NCBI GenBank assembly: GCA_011319805.1
Contig: SJRY01000292.1
Location: 1 to 48,064 of the forward strand
Length of the DNA stretch: 48,064 nucleotides
Direction: 5' to 3'
Source: Macrocybe gigantea
Lineage: Eukaryota; Basidiomycota; Agaricomycetes; Agaricales; Callistosporiaceae
Shown: piece after piece, positions 29,627-41,821 of the stretch
How the letters are laid out: each line of letters starts with the position of its first letter
Numbering within the stretch: the first letter of the stretch is position 1
The notes under the pieces: model-generated
What the model was told of the DNA's origin: nothing
The model's input: only the letters and a program-made list of their open reading frames with translations
Database searches by the model: none
Translations under genes and position numbers: made by a program

Positions 29627-30959
29627 TCACACACAGATGTCCATCCTAGACTGCAAGACAATTTCTGTGACTCCTAAAAGTGGGCCATTATGCATTGCCT
29701 CAGAAATGGATAATGAACTGAAGGCTGAAACTGAGTTGAGGCTGTCTGAGAAGAGGAGCACCCGCCTCAGAAGTGTTTTCAGTGAACCCATGTGAAAGAT
29801 TGCAGAGAAAATCACACTCAGTTCCAGGAAAAATATATCCACCTTCTTTTCTGGAGGTGGTGCCCAAATTTCATATACAAATCCCTTATTAGTGAAGACA
29901 AAGGCTAAGGCCTTGTTGAGGCTCGCATCTGTCCACATAACAACATCTGCACCTGCATCTTTCCATGTGCCGGTGCTGATGAGATGAACCCCAATGCACT
30001 TGGGAATGAGGTCTGCCAACCAGGATAGGTCTGAGTGTACTGTCACATTGATCAGAATACCTGCAGAGCTGACCTGCTTCCTGCTCATTTTTCAGTACAT
30101 TTTTATGAGCACTGGCCTTTCCCAGGAGAGTACATTCAATGCCCAGTTGATACGTCCTGCCAGTCTTTGCCACTCTTGCAATGAGGGTGTCCTATTCTCC
30201 ATCTCCAAGAAACTCTAAATCTTTTCGACCAAAGATATGATAGCACTCAGTTCGAGTGCAATTGTACTCTGCTGGAAGTCAATCCGGAAACTGATTACCT
30301 TAAGAATGCCACTGTGCAGTTGCTTTCTGTCCTCAAAAGGGCAGTTGATGCTTTTCCACAGGGTCAACAGCTAGACCTGCTGCTGTGGGCACTCAATACC
30401 ATGGAAACGAGTGAGGTGCTCTGTGAAATCCCAGCTAAAGAAGTCATCCATATAGACATGCAAGCCTTCCACTCTGAGCTTCTTGACTGCAATCCAACAC
30501 AGGAGACTTGAAACAGCACACCAGCATCTTGGAGAAGCTCTATTACCAAATACCAGTTGATGCATGATATATAGTTTGCCATCAACCTCCATGATCTGCT
30601 GTAATTGCCACAATGGATGTATAGGTAAGTTTAAGAAAGCCATAGCCATGTCAGATTTGAACAATATGATGTCTCAGTTCAGGTATTCTTTCTTCATGTC
30701 ATGCAAAACCTGGCCGAATGTCTGCATGTCATCATACTTTACATGTGCCTCCTCCCGAGGTATTCCTGTGTTAAGTCCAGATGCAGAATGGTCCATTACC
30801 ATGCGTGGCTTGCCACCCTGCCAAATGATGAACATTGGAGACAGTTTCATCCTGGGCCAGAGGGTGCTCAATGTCAATGCATTTGACCATCTCCAGGCTT
30901 CAACCTTGCAGTCCTGGAAGGTTCACAGCACTATCAGATCCTCCTTTTCTATTCTGTAA
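29627..30959 (-). pseudogene. Reverse transcriptase and RNase H of the Ngaro-like element (broken)
   Basis: Reading leftward: RT finger motif KPRMVMDHSASGLNTGIP (30,674-30,877), motif A FKSDMAMAFLNLPIHP, motif B FGNRASPRCW and the catalytic box YMDDFF (30,371-30,664). RNase H follows with WTDASLNKALAFV near 29,940, then FLELSVIFSAI and LLFSDSLNSVSAF at 29,627-30,088, giving the D-E-D set. The RT style (NRASPxxW, DHSxSGLN) is that of DIRS/Ngaro elements rather than of LTR elements. Frame changes separate the pieces. Confidence 0.85.
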
Positions 30960-31451
30960 TTGCCAGAGAACTCTCATTCCTCTGTGGCCTACTTGCTTTC
31001 ATCAAAAGGCCAAAAGCCCTCCCACAGTCCACACATCATGGACTTTATGAACAGTTGATTTGGGTGGTCTACGAGCAGGAGTTCAAATCAATCAACATTG
31101 AAGGGTGTATCAACCTTGACCATATTGCCCAGATGCCACAGGGTAGAGTTGTAGGTGGCATCATTCAAGAGATATTGCAGAGGAGCAGGCAGTAGATCAG
31201 CTGTCTCAGTGTAAAGTGCAGAAGGAGAGATAGTATTTGTAGCTGATTGTGACCATACAAAGCCTTGTCAATACCAAGGGTCCCTAGTATCATCCTCTGC
31301 TTTCTACTTCTCAATCCCCCAAATCGAGACTGGCCTTTTTATGGCCTCCACCATTCTTGCATGCATTTTTTCAATTTCCTGCCACCCTCTTTCCTTGGAA
31401 TCTGATATTGCAGTGCTTAACATCCTTGGCTCAGTGTTGCTCACTACAGAT

Positions 31452-32620
31452 TCAGCAAGAATGCTTGTGCCTATATGGACAAGGATCTGTGCATTTCCCC
31501 TTGTTCCAGTTCTTGCATAATGTCTCTCCTCTCGGTCTCTTCATTTCCGATTTCTGCTGATTGTGTCCAACCTGTCCTTGATTGCTGCTGTTGGCCATTT
31601 GTCTGAATATGGGAATCTGGTGATATAAGCCATTATCAAGCCAGGAAGCGGACTTTGCATAATTTTCCCTGATTTCCTCATCAAACTTGATGGCCATATG
31701 CAGCTTTCCCATGCAATGCCAGAAAAGCTGCTGCACCACCCATTGGTAAACTTGAAGTTCCTTGTCATGATGGGTATAGAGCTTAACCACCCTGGCCATC
31801 CATGCATCAAACATGTGGGGCCATTCTGCTTTGGTCTGGATTGCTCGCTTAGAGATGAGCTGCCCCTTGTGAATGAGCTTGAAACCTGGTACAAAAGGAG
31901 TCACTCTGTCCTTGAGGTCATAGCCTCTGTTGAGTTTAGCAAAGAGTTTTGAGAAGTCAACGTACTTATCCTGAATGATGAGCTTCCAGATGCTTTCTGA
32001 AAGAGGCTTGATAATGACAGAGTTTTGCATCTTTGAAACGATCACTTCATGGACATACTCTGACTTATTGTAGGCATGACAAAGCTCTAGGGTTCGAGCA
32101 AGATGAGGGTTGGAAGAACTGCAGGACACTAACTTGGCAAGATGAGGGGCAATAGCAAGCACAGAGTCAGGGAGAGTATCCTTGTTCTTCTGAGCCTTGA
32201 GGATCTCGTCCAATCCATGCAGGAATTGGTCCTTGTCAACCCTAGTATTCTTGAGATCAGGTCCTCTGAACTGTTTACAGAAAATGGCCCAGGCCACATT
32301 GTCAACAAGCTTAGCAGCCGCTTCTCCTTTATCAGTGCCCCCAGCACCATCAATGTCTTCTTCAGTGTCTGGATCAGTGTTCCCTCCATGCTGTGCAAGC
32401 TGCTCCTTGAATTGTTCAACATATTCACAAGCAATGTCAGGAGAAACTCTAGCCTCCTTGAGTTGATCCAAGATGGTCCCAGCCAGTGAGTTGTTCCTGA
32501 CACTGGCATTGATAATATCCTAGCAGGCCTCAGCCACAGTCCTGGTTTCTTCAAGAGGAGAAGCCAAGCTATGTTCAGTTTCAGTGGGTGCATTGCCAGC
32601 AATATGCTATACAAAACTAA
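31452..32620 (-). pseudogene. Gag-like protein of the Ngaro-like element with C-terminal CCCH finger
   Basis: A long open frame from about 32,471 to 31,452 (339 residues) contains YVEQFKEQLAQHGG, an acidic stretch (DPDTEEDIDGAGG), HLAKLVSCSSSNPHLARTLE and, at the C-terminus, CKNWNKGKCTDPCPYRHKHSC, a CCCH-type zinc finger. Homologous frame continues upstream to about 32,620 but includes one TAG. The ORF immediately upstream of RT with a terminal zinc finger is the expected place for gag. It is the best preserved gene of this element. Confidence 0.75.
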
Positions 32621-32905
32621 TTCTGTGTGCAGGTCACTCTTAGCTAATTTAGAGATGAGAGGCGGGGAGAAGAATGCTAAAGATTAGCCAGCTCGAAGCT
32701 GAGTCCTACTATACATAATTTATCTATTTATATGCTACAGTACCTGAGCACAGACCATGACTATGCTATCCTCATGTTATGTGAAGCCCTTGACCCTAAG
32801 TTGAATGAGTAAGAATCTGACTGTGCTCCTCATGGTATCCTGCAGATGCTGCATAATAACCCTATGCCCTGGTCAGTGCTGATGCATCGTTATTATAGGG
32901 TTGTC
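32615..32905 (-). promoter_or_regulatory. Leader/promoter region of the Ngaro-like element
   Basis: Non-coding stretch between A1 and gag. Reading leftward it has CATATAAATAG near 32,738 as a TATA candidate. A diverged copy is at 8,562-8,857 on the other strand. Positions 32,906-33,057 hold no gene and several CATGTGA/TCACGTG-like palindromes. Confidence 0.5.
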
Positions 32906-33057
32906 TCAAGTTGTCACATTGCATCCTGCTTGTCATGTCATGCTTCATGTCACGTGTTCATCATGTGATTCTTGAGTCATGTGCCTGTCATCAAGATAAT
33001 GATAAGCCTGGAAATCGTAACACCATGAGTATGAGATTGTAGATGTCATAGATAGTT

Positions 33058-33496
33058 TCGCAAAAAGAAAAGCTTGAGTTTATGAGTGGGAGTCAAAGGA
33101 AAACTTGTCCGCTCCTAATCATCAGGGCATTCTTTATGGGGCATCTGCTAGATCAATAGCACCCTATAGAGACAATGATGAAGAGATGACAAGTGTGATG
33201 TACAAGTGATGTGAAGAGGAGACTGATCAGGCAGACACAGGCAAAGAGGAGAGTGGCAAGGCTGCCAATATGCACATCAGCGGGTGACGAATGAAATCTA
33301 GAGCATGTGCATGGAAAAGGAGTGTGGCGAGGTGCGTATAGACGAAATCGAGACCGCAGTGCAGTGCAGCTGGCTTCTGGTGCAGCCAGGGGCAAACGGG
33401 TGTGGCGCGGCCGACTTTTCTGGCATAGCCAGATGAGAATGTGTGACTTTCGAGGCTCAGAGGCCTCTGAAAAAGCTCGTTTACTCACCTTTACTT
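33058..33496 (-). repeat. Split direct repeat A1 (5' end of the element)
   Basis: 439 bases, matching A2. It retains clearly more CpG dinucleotides than A2 and forms the boundary between the repeat half and the host genes. Confidence 0.85.
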
Positions 33497-33606
33497 CGAG
33501 TAATTTACTTGATGGTCACGCAGCTAGTGGTTGTTACTGTAGTATCACGTGACAAACATGGACGTCCTCCGAGTCTGGGCCCCTTAATTTATCTCTACTG
33601 ATCTCG
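33497..33606 (+). promoter_or_regulatory. Remaining upstream region of the HPT1-like gene
   Basis: Only about 110 bases separate the transposon end from the HPT1-like start codon. No TATA box is obvious. It contains TCACGTGA at about 33,546. Confidence 0.4.
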
Positions 33607-34727
33607 ATGTCCCAAACGATTCCGCACCATAGAGTAACATACAATGGAATCCACAACCTCATCCGCAATTCGGTTTCCAAGATCGCTGCTGAATTCAACC
33701 CAGATCTGTTGATTGCAATCGGTAAGTCCAAAGCCGTCTAGTTGAATTGCGTCCTGTTGATTTCTGAGTTTCCTTTATGCAGGGGAGGGTAAGCCAGGAA
33801 TCGGTTGTGTTGGAATAATATTACTGACCTCACTGGAAGTGGCTTTTTTCCTGCGAGAGTAATGGTGTGAAATATCCTCATTCATTTGCATCCTTATGGC
33901 CGAATAACTTCTGGTTGTAGCGAACATTTCTCCGAGAGACAACAGCGAACAAAACTTTGCAAATACAAGCCATCGGCCTCTCCCTCTATGAGCCAATACC
34001 TGGCACTACTGCCCAACAGATAGGTAAAGAAGTAATTCGCACCCAATGGTTGTAGGTAGCCGTTCGCTTTACTCTGCCTATCAACTCCGACGCTCACCCA
34101 ACTCGATTTTAAGGGGACCAAACCCAGGTCGGCTGCTTATTGGAAAGAAAAGTCTGATTATAGTAAGGACTTTGACCATGTCATGCTTTGCAAGAGGCTT
34201 ATGTCTACAGGACGAAGTGGACGACACTCGGAAGACCCTTCAGTTAGTCAATTTTCAAGCATTCTTCATATTCTGATACGTTCCGGGCCAGCTTTGCGTT
34301 ATCTGAGCTGCAAAAAGACGTTGAGGAAGAGTTACTCAACTACCCGGAATCAGCGCGACTGGCAATGCGCTCCCAAACCTCTTTCGCCGTGTTCGTCGTA
34401 CATAATAAGAATAAGGACAAACTGGCAGACCTTCCTCCGAGTATTCCGTGCGCTCCGTTTTACTTTTATCGATGCGAAGTATTGATATGTATCCAGATAT
34501 TTTGCAGGTGCAGAGATAGGAGACGTTTGGTTAGTTATTATATTGACGTTCTGTCAGCAAGCTGACTGTTTTTGGTTGATAAGGCTAGACTACCCTTGGG
34601 AAGCTACGTAAGATTCCGTGATATTCCTCAGTGTGGATTGTCATAATGCCTGTTAACTATCAGAGATATCGAAGAACACGACCAGCTAGCGACTCTTCAG
34701 GACCAGGGTCAAATCACGGGACAGTAA
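33607..34727 (+). CDS. HPT1: Purine phosphoribosyltransferase, HPT1/XPT1-like
   Basis: The protein starts MSQTIPHHRVTYNGIHNLIR and continues FNPDLLIAIG, closely resembling the start of yeast Hpt1. Later exons read FFPARVM and RTFLRE, QAIGLSLYEPIPGT, GKEVIRTQWL, GKKSLII joined to DEVDDTRKTLQ (the PRPP-binding loop), ALSELQKDVEEEL, FAVFVVHNKNKDKLADLP, LDYPWEAT and DIEEHDQLATLQ before TAA at 34,725-34,727. At least seven short introns are implied. The enzyme converts hypoxanthine/guanine (or xanthine) plus PRPP to the nucleotide in cytosolic purine salvage. The second exon would be tiny (GGGAGG, 33,783-33,788); one extra G at the first donor (33,721) would restore the expected glycine-rich frame, so either the sequence lacks a base or splicing differs from my model. 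Confidence 0.85.
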
Positions 34728-34965
34728 ACGAAGGATCAGATACCTACTACGTTGGAACACTCGGGATTAGTCCGCCATCTTATATATTGTAGCAGCAATA
34801 TGATGTATGCTTTTCGGCTCTACGCTCATACATGTAGCCCAAACTATCCTTGTCGGAAGCACATTGATTTGCAAACCGGCTTTTTCGGCATTCAGATGGA
34901 TTTGTTTGTCACTTCCCATCCCTCAACTACGTTGGCTCCCTGGCGGCTTTGCTAAAGCCGTTCTC

Positions 34966-36186
34966 ATGGCTGAAGAAATAGACTATGAGGCTCTGCCAGC
35001 AAATGCAGGCCTTGCAGTGAGTGACGACTTCTTGCTACACAAAGTGATGCTTATTTGGGCAGGTCAACATGCTGGCTGGCGCGCTGGTGGGTTTTTTCTT
35101 CAGACACGATTCTCGTTTGGGATAGTTCCTTCAGTCCTAATCGCACCTAAGGCTGGGATCTCTGAACATGCGGTCATGTTTCCGGTCGACAGCATCAAAG
35201 TAACTTCCTGAATCCTCTCTTTCATAAATGTACTAATTCTCATGTTACCGTTAGACTCGTATGCAAGTCTTTGCTGCTTCACCAGTGGCAATATATAGCG
35301 GCGTTGGGAATGCCTTTACGCGAATATCGTCAACAGAAGGCATGAGGGCTCTCTGGAGAGGGGTTTCGTCGGTGGTCGTAGGAGCAGGTCCCGCTCATGC
35401 AGTGCATTTCGGCACTCTTGAGGCCGTAAAGGAATTCGCAGGCGGGGACCAAGCAGAAAACCCGTGGTAGCCACCTGTAAGTCATGCCATCTTCAAGATT
35501 CTCTTGCGTGTCTGACCTCAATCGAATCGCAGCCCTAGCCGGTGCTTGTGCAACAATAGCAAGTGATGCATTGATGAATCCATTCGATGGTATGTAGAGA
35601 GATTATTCACTCTGACGCTACCAATATCCTGCTAATAAAGACATCCAGTTATCAAGCAAAGGATGCAGGTGCACAAATCTGGATTCCACTCAGTCCTCGC
35701 CTGTGCACAAATAGTCTACCGAAATGAAGGATTATCGGCGTTCTACGTATCTTATCCAACGACGTTAGCCATTTCAATACCGTTCAACGCCATTCAATTT
35801 ACGGTGTACGAACAAGTGAAGAGGATCATGAACCCAAGACATGAATATTCGCCTATAACGCATATAATCTCCGGAGGGGTGGCTGGAGCGGTTGCTGCAG
35901 GTGTAACGACTCCGCTGGACGTGGCCAAGACAATACTACAAACTAGAGGCACATCAAAAGACGAAGATATCCGGAACGTTAGAGGTATGATGGATGCTTT
36001 CCAAGTCATATGGCGACGGGATGGGCTGAAAGGGTTCGGGAGAGGGTTGACACCACGAGTGTTGACGATCATGCCGAGCACGGCTCTATGCTGGCTATCG
36101 TACGAGTTCTTCAGTGAGCCTGTTCATGTCACTCGCTGCTGCAATCTGCTGATCAGACTGCAGAGGCTGCTATTCGCGTAGATTGA
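34966..36186 (+). CDS. MRS4: Mitoferrin-type mitochondrial iron carrier (MRS3/MRS4-like)
   Basis: The start is MAEEIDYEALPANAGLAV at 34,966. The three mitochondrial carrier repeats are visible by their PxD motifs: AGISEHAVMFPVDSIKTRMQ in repeat 1, LMNPFDVIKQRMQ in repeat 2, TTPLDVAKTILQTRG in repeat 3. The mitoferrin-type sequence GGVAGAVAAGVTTPLD is in repeat 3. Introns interrupt the gene at 35,002-35,063, about 35,086-35,149, 35,202-35,254, about 35,474-35,531 and two more; the last exon ends KAAIRVD with TGA at 36,184-36,186. The family imports iron across the inner mitochondrial membrane for heme and Fe-S synthesis. An in-frame TAG at 35,468 appears because a run reads TGG rather than TGGG; one more G restores ENPWVATSLAGAC. 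Confidence 0.9.
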
Positions 36187-36353
36187 ATACCGACGACGGG
36201 GCAAGGCATGCCCTTTGAGGCGGCAATTTCCTCGTTATTCCCACCTCTGTCGCATTTAGGTTATTGGTCCAGCATACTATATTTTGCTTATGTAATTTGC
36301 AATATCACCCCGTGACATCATTCTGTCTGCCTTCGTCCTCACTGTGTGCCACG

Positions 36354-39300
36354 ATGGGTAAAGGTCGCAACTCATCATACGGCAAACAGAATCCATCTCT
36401 ATTGATTCCGAAACGCTCAAAGTCCTCCAGTCCCAGTCCTCCATTTCCGCGATCCCCAAAAACTCCTGCGGATGAGGCCATCGCGTTTTTCCAAGCGGAT
36501 CTCTCTGCCAAAGAGGCGCCTATATCTGTCTATGAGCTCGAATTAGACATAGACGGTGGGCCACATAAAGAACACTCGGTATGGTTCACTATCCTTGCTC
36601 TTACTTGCGAATCTATTCATATACATGTCTCGGGCAGTATATTCGTCTCCCCCTGCCTATGTGCCTTATGTATTGCGCGTTTCGATTCGGGCCGGCACAC
36701 CCTCTGCCAGAAATGGAGTTTTTAAAACCAATTTCCCCTTAGACGGTGGATCCTTTGACCGTAATCACATCACCAAACGAAAGTATGCTCCTAACCTAAA
36801 GAAATTACGCATATATTGACCTTTCACGTTTCTACCTGTGTGATGCCTCGCAGGTTGCCAACAGACCTATCGAAACCCATACATGTCGACCTGCCCATCT
36901 CTCACGCTGGGGCATTCGTATATTGGCTAGAATACGACGGAGACGGCCCTGGAGAGCGTATCAAAGGCAGAAAGGGCTATTTCAACGTTGACCCCATCTT
37001 AACGATCAGAATACGCACCCGTTTCACTGATCAATCACCTATTAACCTGACGGTGTCACCGAAATCCAACCTCCTGCTGAATGGCAATCACGGTACCCAC
37101 TTGCCCCTTGATGGCCTGTCCGTCTTAACTGTTGTGTCGAAATGGATGGGCCCCATAGAAAATTGGGAGAAATACATAAAAGAGGCTTCCGAAAGAGGGT
37201 ACACAATGCTGCACTGGACACCCTTGCAAGAACGAGGCCAAAGTGGCAGCCCATACTCGATCAAGGATCAGCTGCGCTACGATCCTATCATATGCGGAAA
37301 CAAGCACAAAGTGATTCAGATCCTCAAATTGGCGAAGGAGGAATACGGCTTATTGAACCTAACCGATATCGTTCTCAATCATACTGCCAGTGATACCTCC
37401 TGGCTGCTTGAGCATCCGGAGGCCGGTATGCATATCGCATCTCTTATTAAAATTTGGCCCACCCACTATATCTCACAGGTCATAGCCCTGCGAATTCGCC
37501 GCATCTCTCTCCCGCTCTTGAGATTGACACGGCCATGATAGAGTTTTCCTCGTCATTGATATCCATGGACCTACCTTCAACAATTGCATCATACCCAGAC
37601 CTCGATCGTGTCATGGACGCGTTCGAACGTGTACTCGACAGTCTCAATCTCTGGCAATTTTACGTTCTTGATGTCAATGGGGAGCGTGAGCGCCTCAAAA
37701 CTGTCCTTTCCTCATCGCAATTTAAGCCTTGGAATGGGCCGGATATCAAGAACATGGATGCGGCTGAACTCGCAAAATTTACCCAAGAGCACGGGAAAAT
37801 TTCTGGGTTAGGATCTTTGGCCGCAAGGTTTTGCGTCTCCGTAGATCCCGCTTTCGCCGCTTCGGTGATAAAAGAGGTATTCTACGATCTCCAGGACATC
37901 AACGCACTCGCAGATGCGTGGACACGTGTCGTGGATATCATCAACATCCCATTGTACCGAGAGTGGAAAGAAGATATTCGGGTTGCTCTCCAGAACATTC
38001 GAAATAGGGTTATATATACAAGGTTGGATCCAAAGGGGCCGAGGATGGGTGAAATAACTCGAGAGTCAGTCGCTCCTTGACGTTTTTCACCTTTGCTAAT
38101 GGAAGAACCCTTGAGCAGTCGCCCTCTTGTTGAGCGCTACTTCACTCGCCTATCTCCTACTCCGGACGCAGACCCTTCAATCTTCTCCCTCGCAAACAAC
38201 GGTTGGATTTGGGACGCAGATCCGTTGAAGAATTTTGCCCTTTCCCATTCAAAAGCATATCTGCGTCGTGAAGTCATTGTATGGGATGACTGTGTCAAAT
38301 TACGTTACGGGACAGAGCCTTCGGCAAACCCCTGGCTGTGGAACCACATGAAATCATACGTAACAGCTTTAGCGCGTCTTTTCGATGGATTCAGAATCGA
38401 CAATTGCCATTCGACTCCCCTCGAAGTTGGCGCCTTCATGTTGGATGCCGCTCGGGTTGTCCGACCTGATCTGTATGTTTGCGCCGAGTTGTTTACGGGG
38501 AACGAGGAAATGGACCTTGTCTTTGTGAGAGAATTGGGCTTGAACAGTCTTATCAGGGAGAGTGGAAATGGCCACGATGTCAGGGAGCTTTCCAGACTCG
38601 TCCACCGACATGGCCTAGGTAAACCGATAGGTAATTTCGCTCTGCTCGTTTCCGCCATCTCTCGGATGAATCATCTGTATAACAGGCTCCATGGACGATA
38701 TCTGTATAGCCAGGCCATCAGAACTACCTTCGCCAACAGGTAAAGGTCCTGTTAGACCTTGCATTATCAACCCACTATATGGTTCAATGCCCCATGCCCT
38801 CTTCTACGACCTGACTCATGATAATGAATCGCCATCCGATAGGAGATCGGCGGAGGATGCCCTATCTACGGCAGCGTTGGTAGCCTTCAGCTATTGTGCG
38901 ATTGGCTCGACGAAGGGATATGACGATTTGTATCCTAAACAACTGGATTTGGTCAAGGAAGTGCGCAACTATGAATTAACAGGCTTAGGAGAGAACAGCG
39001 GCATTGCTAGGATTAAGCGCATTTTGAATACCCTTCATTTACAAATGGTACTTGACAAGTTCGAAGAAGGTCACGTTCACCAGGAAAATGACGTGTGTTC
39101 ACTCTCATCCACTTGTCTTTGGCCCTTTCTAACTTTGAATCAGTATATCATCGTGCACCGTGTCCAACCCCAAACCAGGAAAGGCTACCTCCTAGTGACG
39201 CGTACGGCCTTTTCGAAAGGCCCGAAAGACCGCGGCTTCAGTACGATACTTTCCACTGTTTTGTGTAGCGCCATACATTAATCATCCTGTACAGTTAACC

Positions 39301-41821
39301 CCATCAAGCTCAATCGTACGGATGCCAAGTTTCTCCTTGGGGTCACTGTTACGATATTCCCTGATAGCGATTTTGGCGATGACAAAACTCTACATGGACT
39401 TCCATCAACCCTAGACGAACTTCGACCGGTTGTCCCACAGCAATGTCAAAATGACGGCGACCGTTATTGCAAAATTACTATCCCAGATCATTTCCCGCCG
39501 GGTAGTATCATGATTTTCGAAACGTCCCTATTGGATTTCGATCCCAGTCTCGAAGGCGACTGTTTTTCTGGTTGCTACAACGCATTCGAGAGGCTTGATG
39601 GTGTCGACCTCAACGTTCTTCTCTATCGCAGTGACGAAGAGGAGAGGGACACCTCTGATAATCGCCTTGGGGTGTATGATGTACCAGGTTATGGGCGTCT
39701 TGTTTACTGCGGCCTTGAAGGCTGGATGCATCCTTTACGACATATCATGCGCCATAATGACTTGGGGCATCCGCTATCCGCCAACCTTCGCGCTGGAACT
39801 TGGGCATTGGATTACGTGCACGAACGCCTGACACAGTACGTATAGCTCGCATATGCGATTTCATTCTTTGCCTACATTGCAAACAGCCAGTCGGAGATGT
39901 TTCCAAATCTTTGTGGGCCGGCACACTGGTTCAAAGAGAGGTTTGATCGCGTCAAAGCGAAAGTTCCGGACTTTATGAGACCCAAGTACTTTTCTTTGAT
40001 TATTTCAGTTGCTTATCGGGCAGCCCGACAGCTCATCTTGGAACGTTCTTCAAGTTTTGTTCTCTCCGGGTATGATTTCATTCACGATCTAGCAATGTGT
40101 GCGACCCAAATGCACGGCATTGTCAAATCTGCATCTCTGGCGCCAGCTAATGTCGTTCCGTCGTTAGCGGCCGGCTTGCCGCATTTTTCATCGGGTTGGA
40201 CAAGATGCTGGGGTCGTGACGTATTTATCTCCCTCAGAGGTTTGTTCCTGGCGACGGGAAACTTCGATTGTGCCAAACTACACATCATTGCGTTCGCCTC
40301 TACATTAAAGCATGGCCTGATTCCAAATCTCTTAGACTCGGCGCGCAATCCACGGTAAACGATTTTTTATCATAATAGTCGCAGCTCTGAAAACATAACT
40401 GCTTCAGTTATAATTCTCGAGACTCTCCTTGGTGGATGTTACAGAATATACAAGACTACGTCAAGCACGCTCCTGATGGCATTTCACTCCTCTCGGAGTC
40501 TGTGAAACGCCGTTTCCCAAAAGATGATACTTGGATACCATGGAACGATCCGCTCGCCTATTCTTATTCCAGTACCATAAGCGAAATCATCCAAGAAATT
40601 CTGCAACGTCATGCTGAAGGTATCCACTTCAGAGAGCACAATGCTGGTCCAAATCTTGATTCCAAAATGACGGACGAAGGGTTCAACATTGATATCCACG
40701 TCGATTGGAGCAACGGTCTTCTCTTCGGGGGAAGCATCCACAATTGCGGGACTTGGATGGACAAAATGGGCGAGTCGTATAAAGCAGGGACAAGTGGAGT
40801 TCCCGGAACGCCAAGAGATGGTGCTCCTATAGAGATTACAGGATTGCTATGGAGCTGTTTGACTTGGCTGAGTGAACTGTCAGATTCTGGCAAGTTTCCT
40901 TTCAGTGGCGTCACAGCAAAGAGTGAGTAACTAGGTCAATACTGTTCGCACTTATTCTACCAATCTAACTCCATCTTATCAGTTGATAACAAAGTTAGAA
41001 CAATCACGTACAAGGAATGGGCCAACCTGATTCAAGAATCCTTCGAGAAATGCTACTACATACCCCCGGTAATTCCTCGTCTTTGGAGGACTTCCTATAG
41101 TTTGACTCATTTCAATCAAAGATCCCAAGGCGGACGCTGGATATCGTATCAATTCGGTGCTAGTTAACCGCAGAGGAATCTATAAGGACGTGTATGGCTC
41201 TAAGCAGGAGTGGTCGGACTATCAATTTCGTCCAAATTTCGCCATTGCTATGACAGTCGCTGATCGATTGTTTGACGAAGCACACGCTGTTGGCTGCTTG
41301 AGGCTCGCGGACAATGTGCTTCGTGGCCCTCTCGGTATGAAGACATTAGACCCGTCAGATCTCCAGTACCGTCCCGCGTACGATAACACCAATGATTCGA
41401 TGGACCCTAGCATAGCGAAGGGCTTGAACTACCACAATGTCCGTTTTCCCGTATCATATTCGGGTTCTCCTTGATAATCTCTTTTTCTAGGGACCGGAGT
41501 GGGGTTGGCCTCTAGGCTACTATCTGCGTGCAAGCCTTCAATTTGCCGCTCGAAGCCGTGACGGGAAGGAGGTGAGTTCTCATGACTTTGCTAGGGCTGT
41601 CATTTACACGTATTTCGGCGCAGGTGGAAAAAACCGTCCATCACCTCCACCAGATCTTGCTGATCCCTAGGCAATATATTCGCAATGACAAATGGGCTGG
41701 ATTGCCAGAATTGACAAATGAGGGCGGGCAATATTGCGCTGATTCCTGTAATACGCAAGCATGGAGCGCAGCAACATTGCTGGACTTTTTGTATGATGTG
41801 TATCAGGCGAGAATCGTTTAA
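36354..41821 (+). CDS. GDB1: Glycogen debranching enzyme (4-alpha-glucanotransferase / amylo-1,6-glucosidase)
   Basis: A gene with over ten short introns. Start MGKGRNSSYGKQNPS; N-terminal VYELELDIDGG, NGVFKTNFPLDGG, LPISHAGAFVYWLEYDGDG. The transferase half is a GH13-type barrel: LTDIVLNHTASDT (region I), FRIDNCHSTP with the nucleophile Asp near 38,400, VCAELFTGNEE with the acid Glu near 38,487, and DLTHDNESP near 38,820. The glucosidase half has CWGRDVFISLRGLF (40,207-40,248), NAGPNLDSKMTDEGFNIDI, RPNFAIAMTVA, TLDPSDLQYRPAYDN, GPEWGWPLGYYLRAS and ends TQAWSAATLLDFLYDVYQAR. The enzyme removes branch points during glycogen breakdown in the cytosol. An intron at about 38,062-38,123 removes an apparent stop. 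One C appears to be missing from the run at 36,649-36,653, where RLPPAYVPYVLR is expected. Confidence 0.95.

Larger units (their letters stand above)
27664..33496 (-). mobile_element. Ngaro-like tyrosine-recombinase retrotransposon
   Basis: The element reads leftward with gag-like, RT, RNase H and tyrosine recombinase regions in that order. It has no integrase and no LTRs. It has split direct repeats in the order A1 (33,496-33,058), coding region, B1 (28,406-28,303), A2 (28,300-27,862), B2 (27,767-27,664). This A1-ORFs-B1-A2-B2 layout is the known signature of PAT/Ngaro elements, which replicate through a circular DNA and integrate by a tyrosine recombinase. It lies about 110 bases upstream of the HPT1-like start codon. 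All coding regions carry stops or shifts. Confidence 0.87.

Noticed and set aside
38063..38125. Stop codon breaking the debranching enzyme near 38,078
   Set aside because: A short intron with a GCTAAT-type branch site and a CAG acceptor removes the stop and joins ITRD to RPLVERYFT in frame, so it is not a real break.
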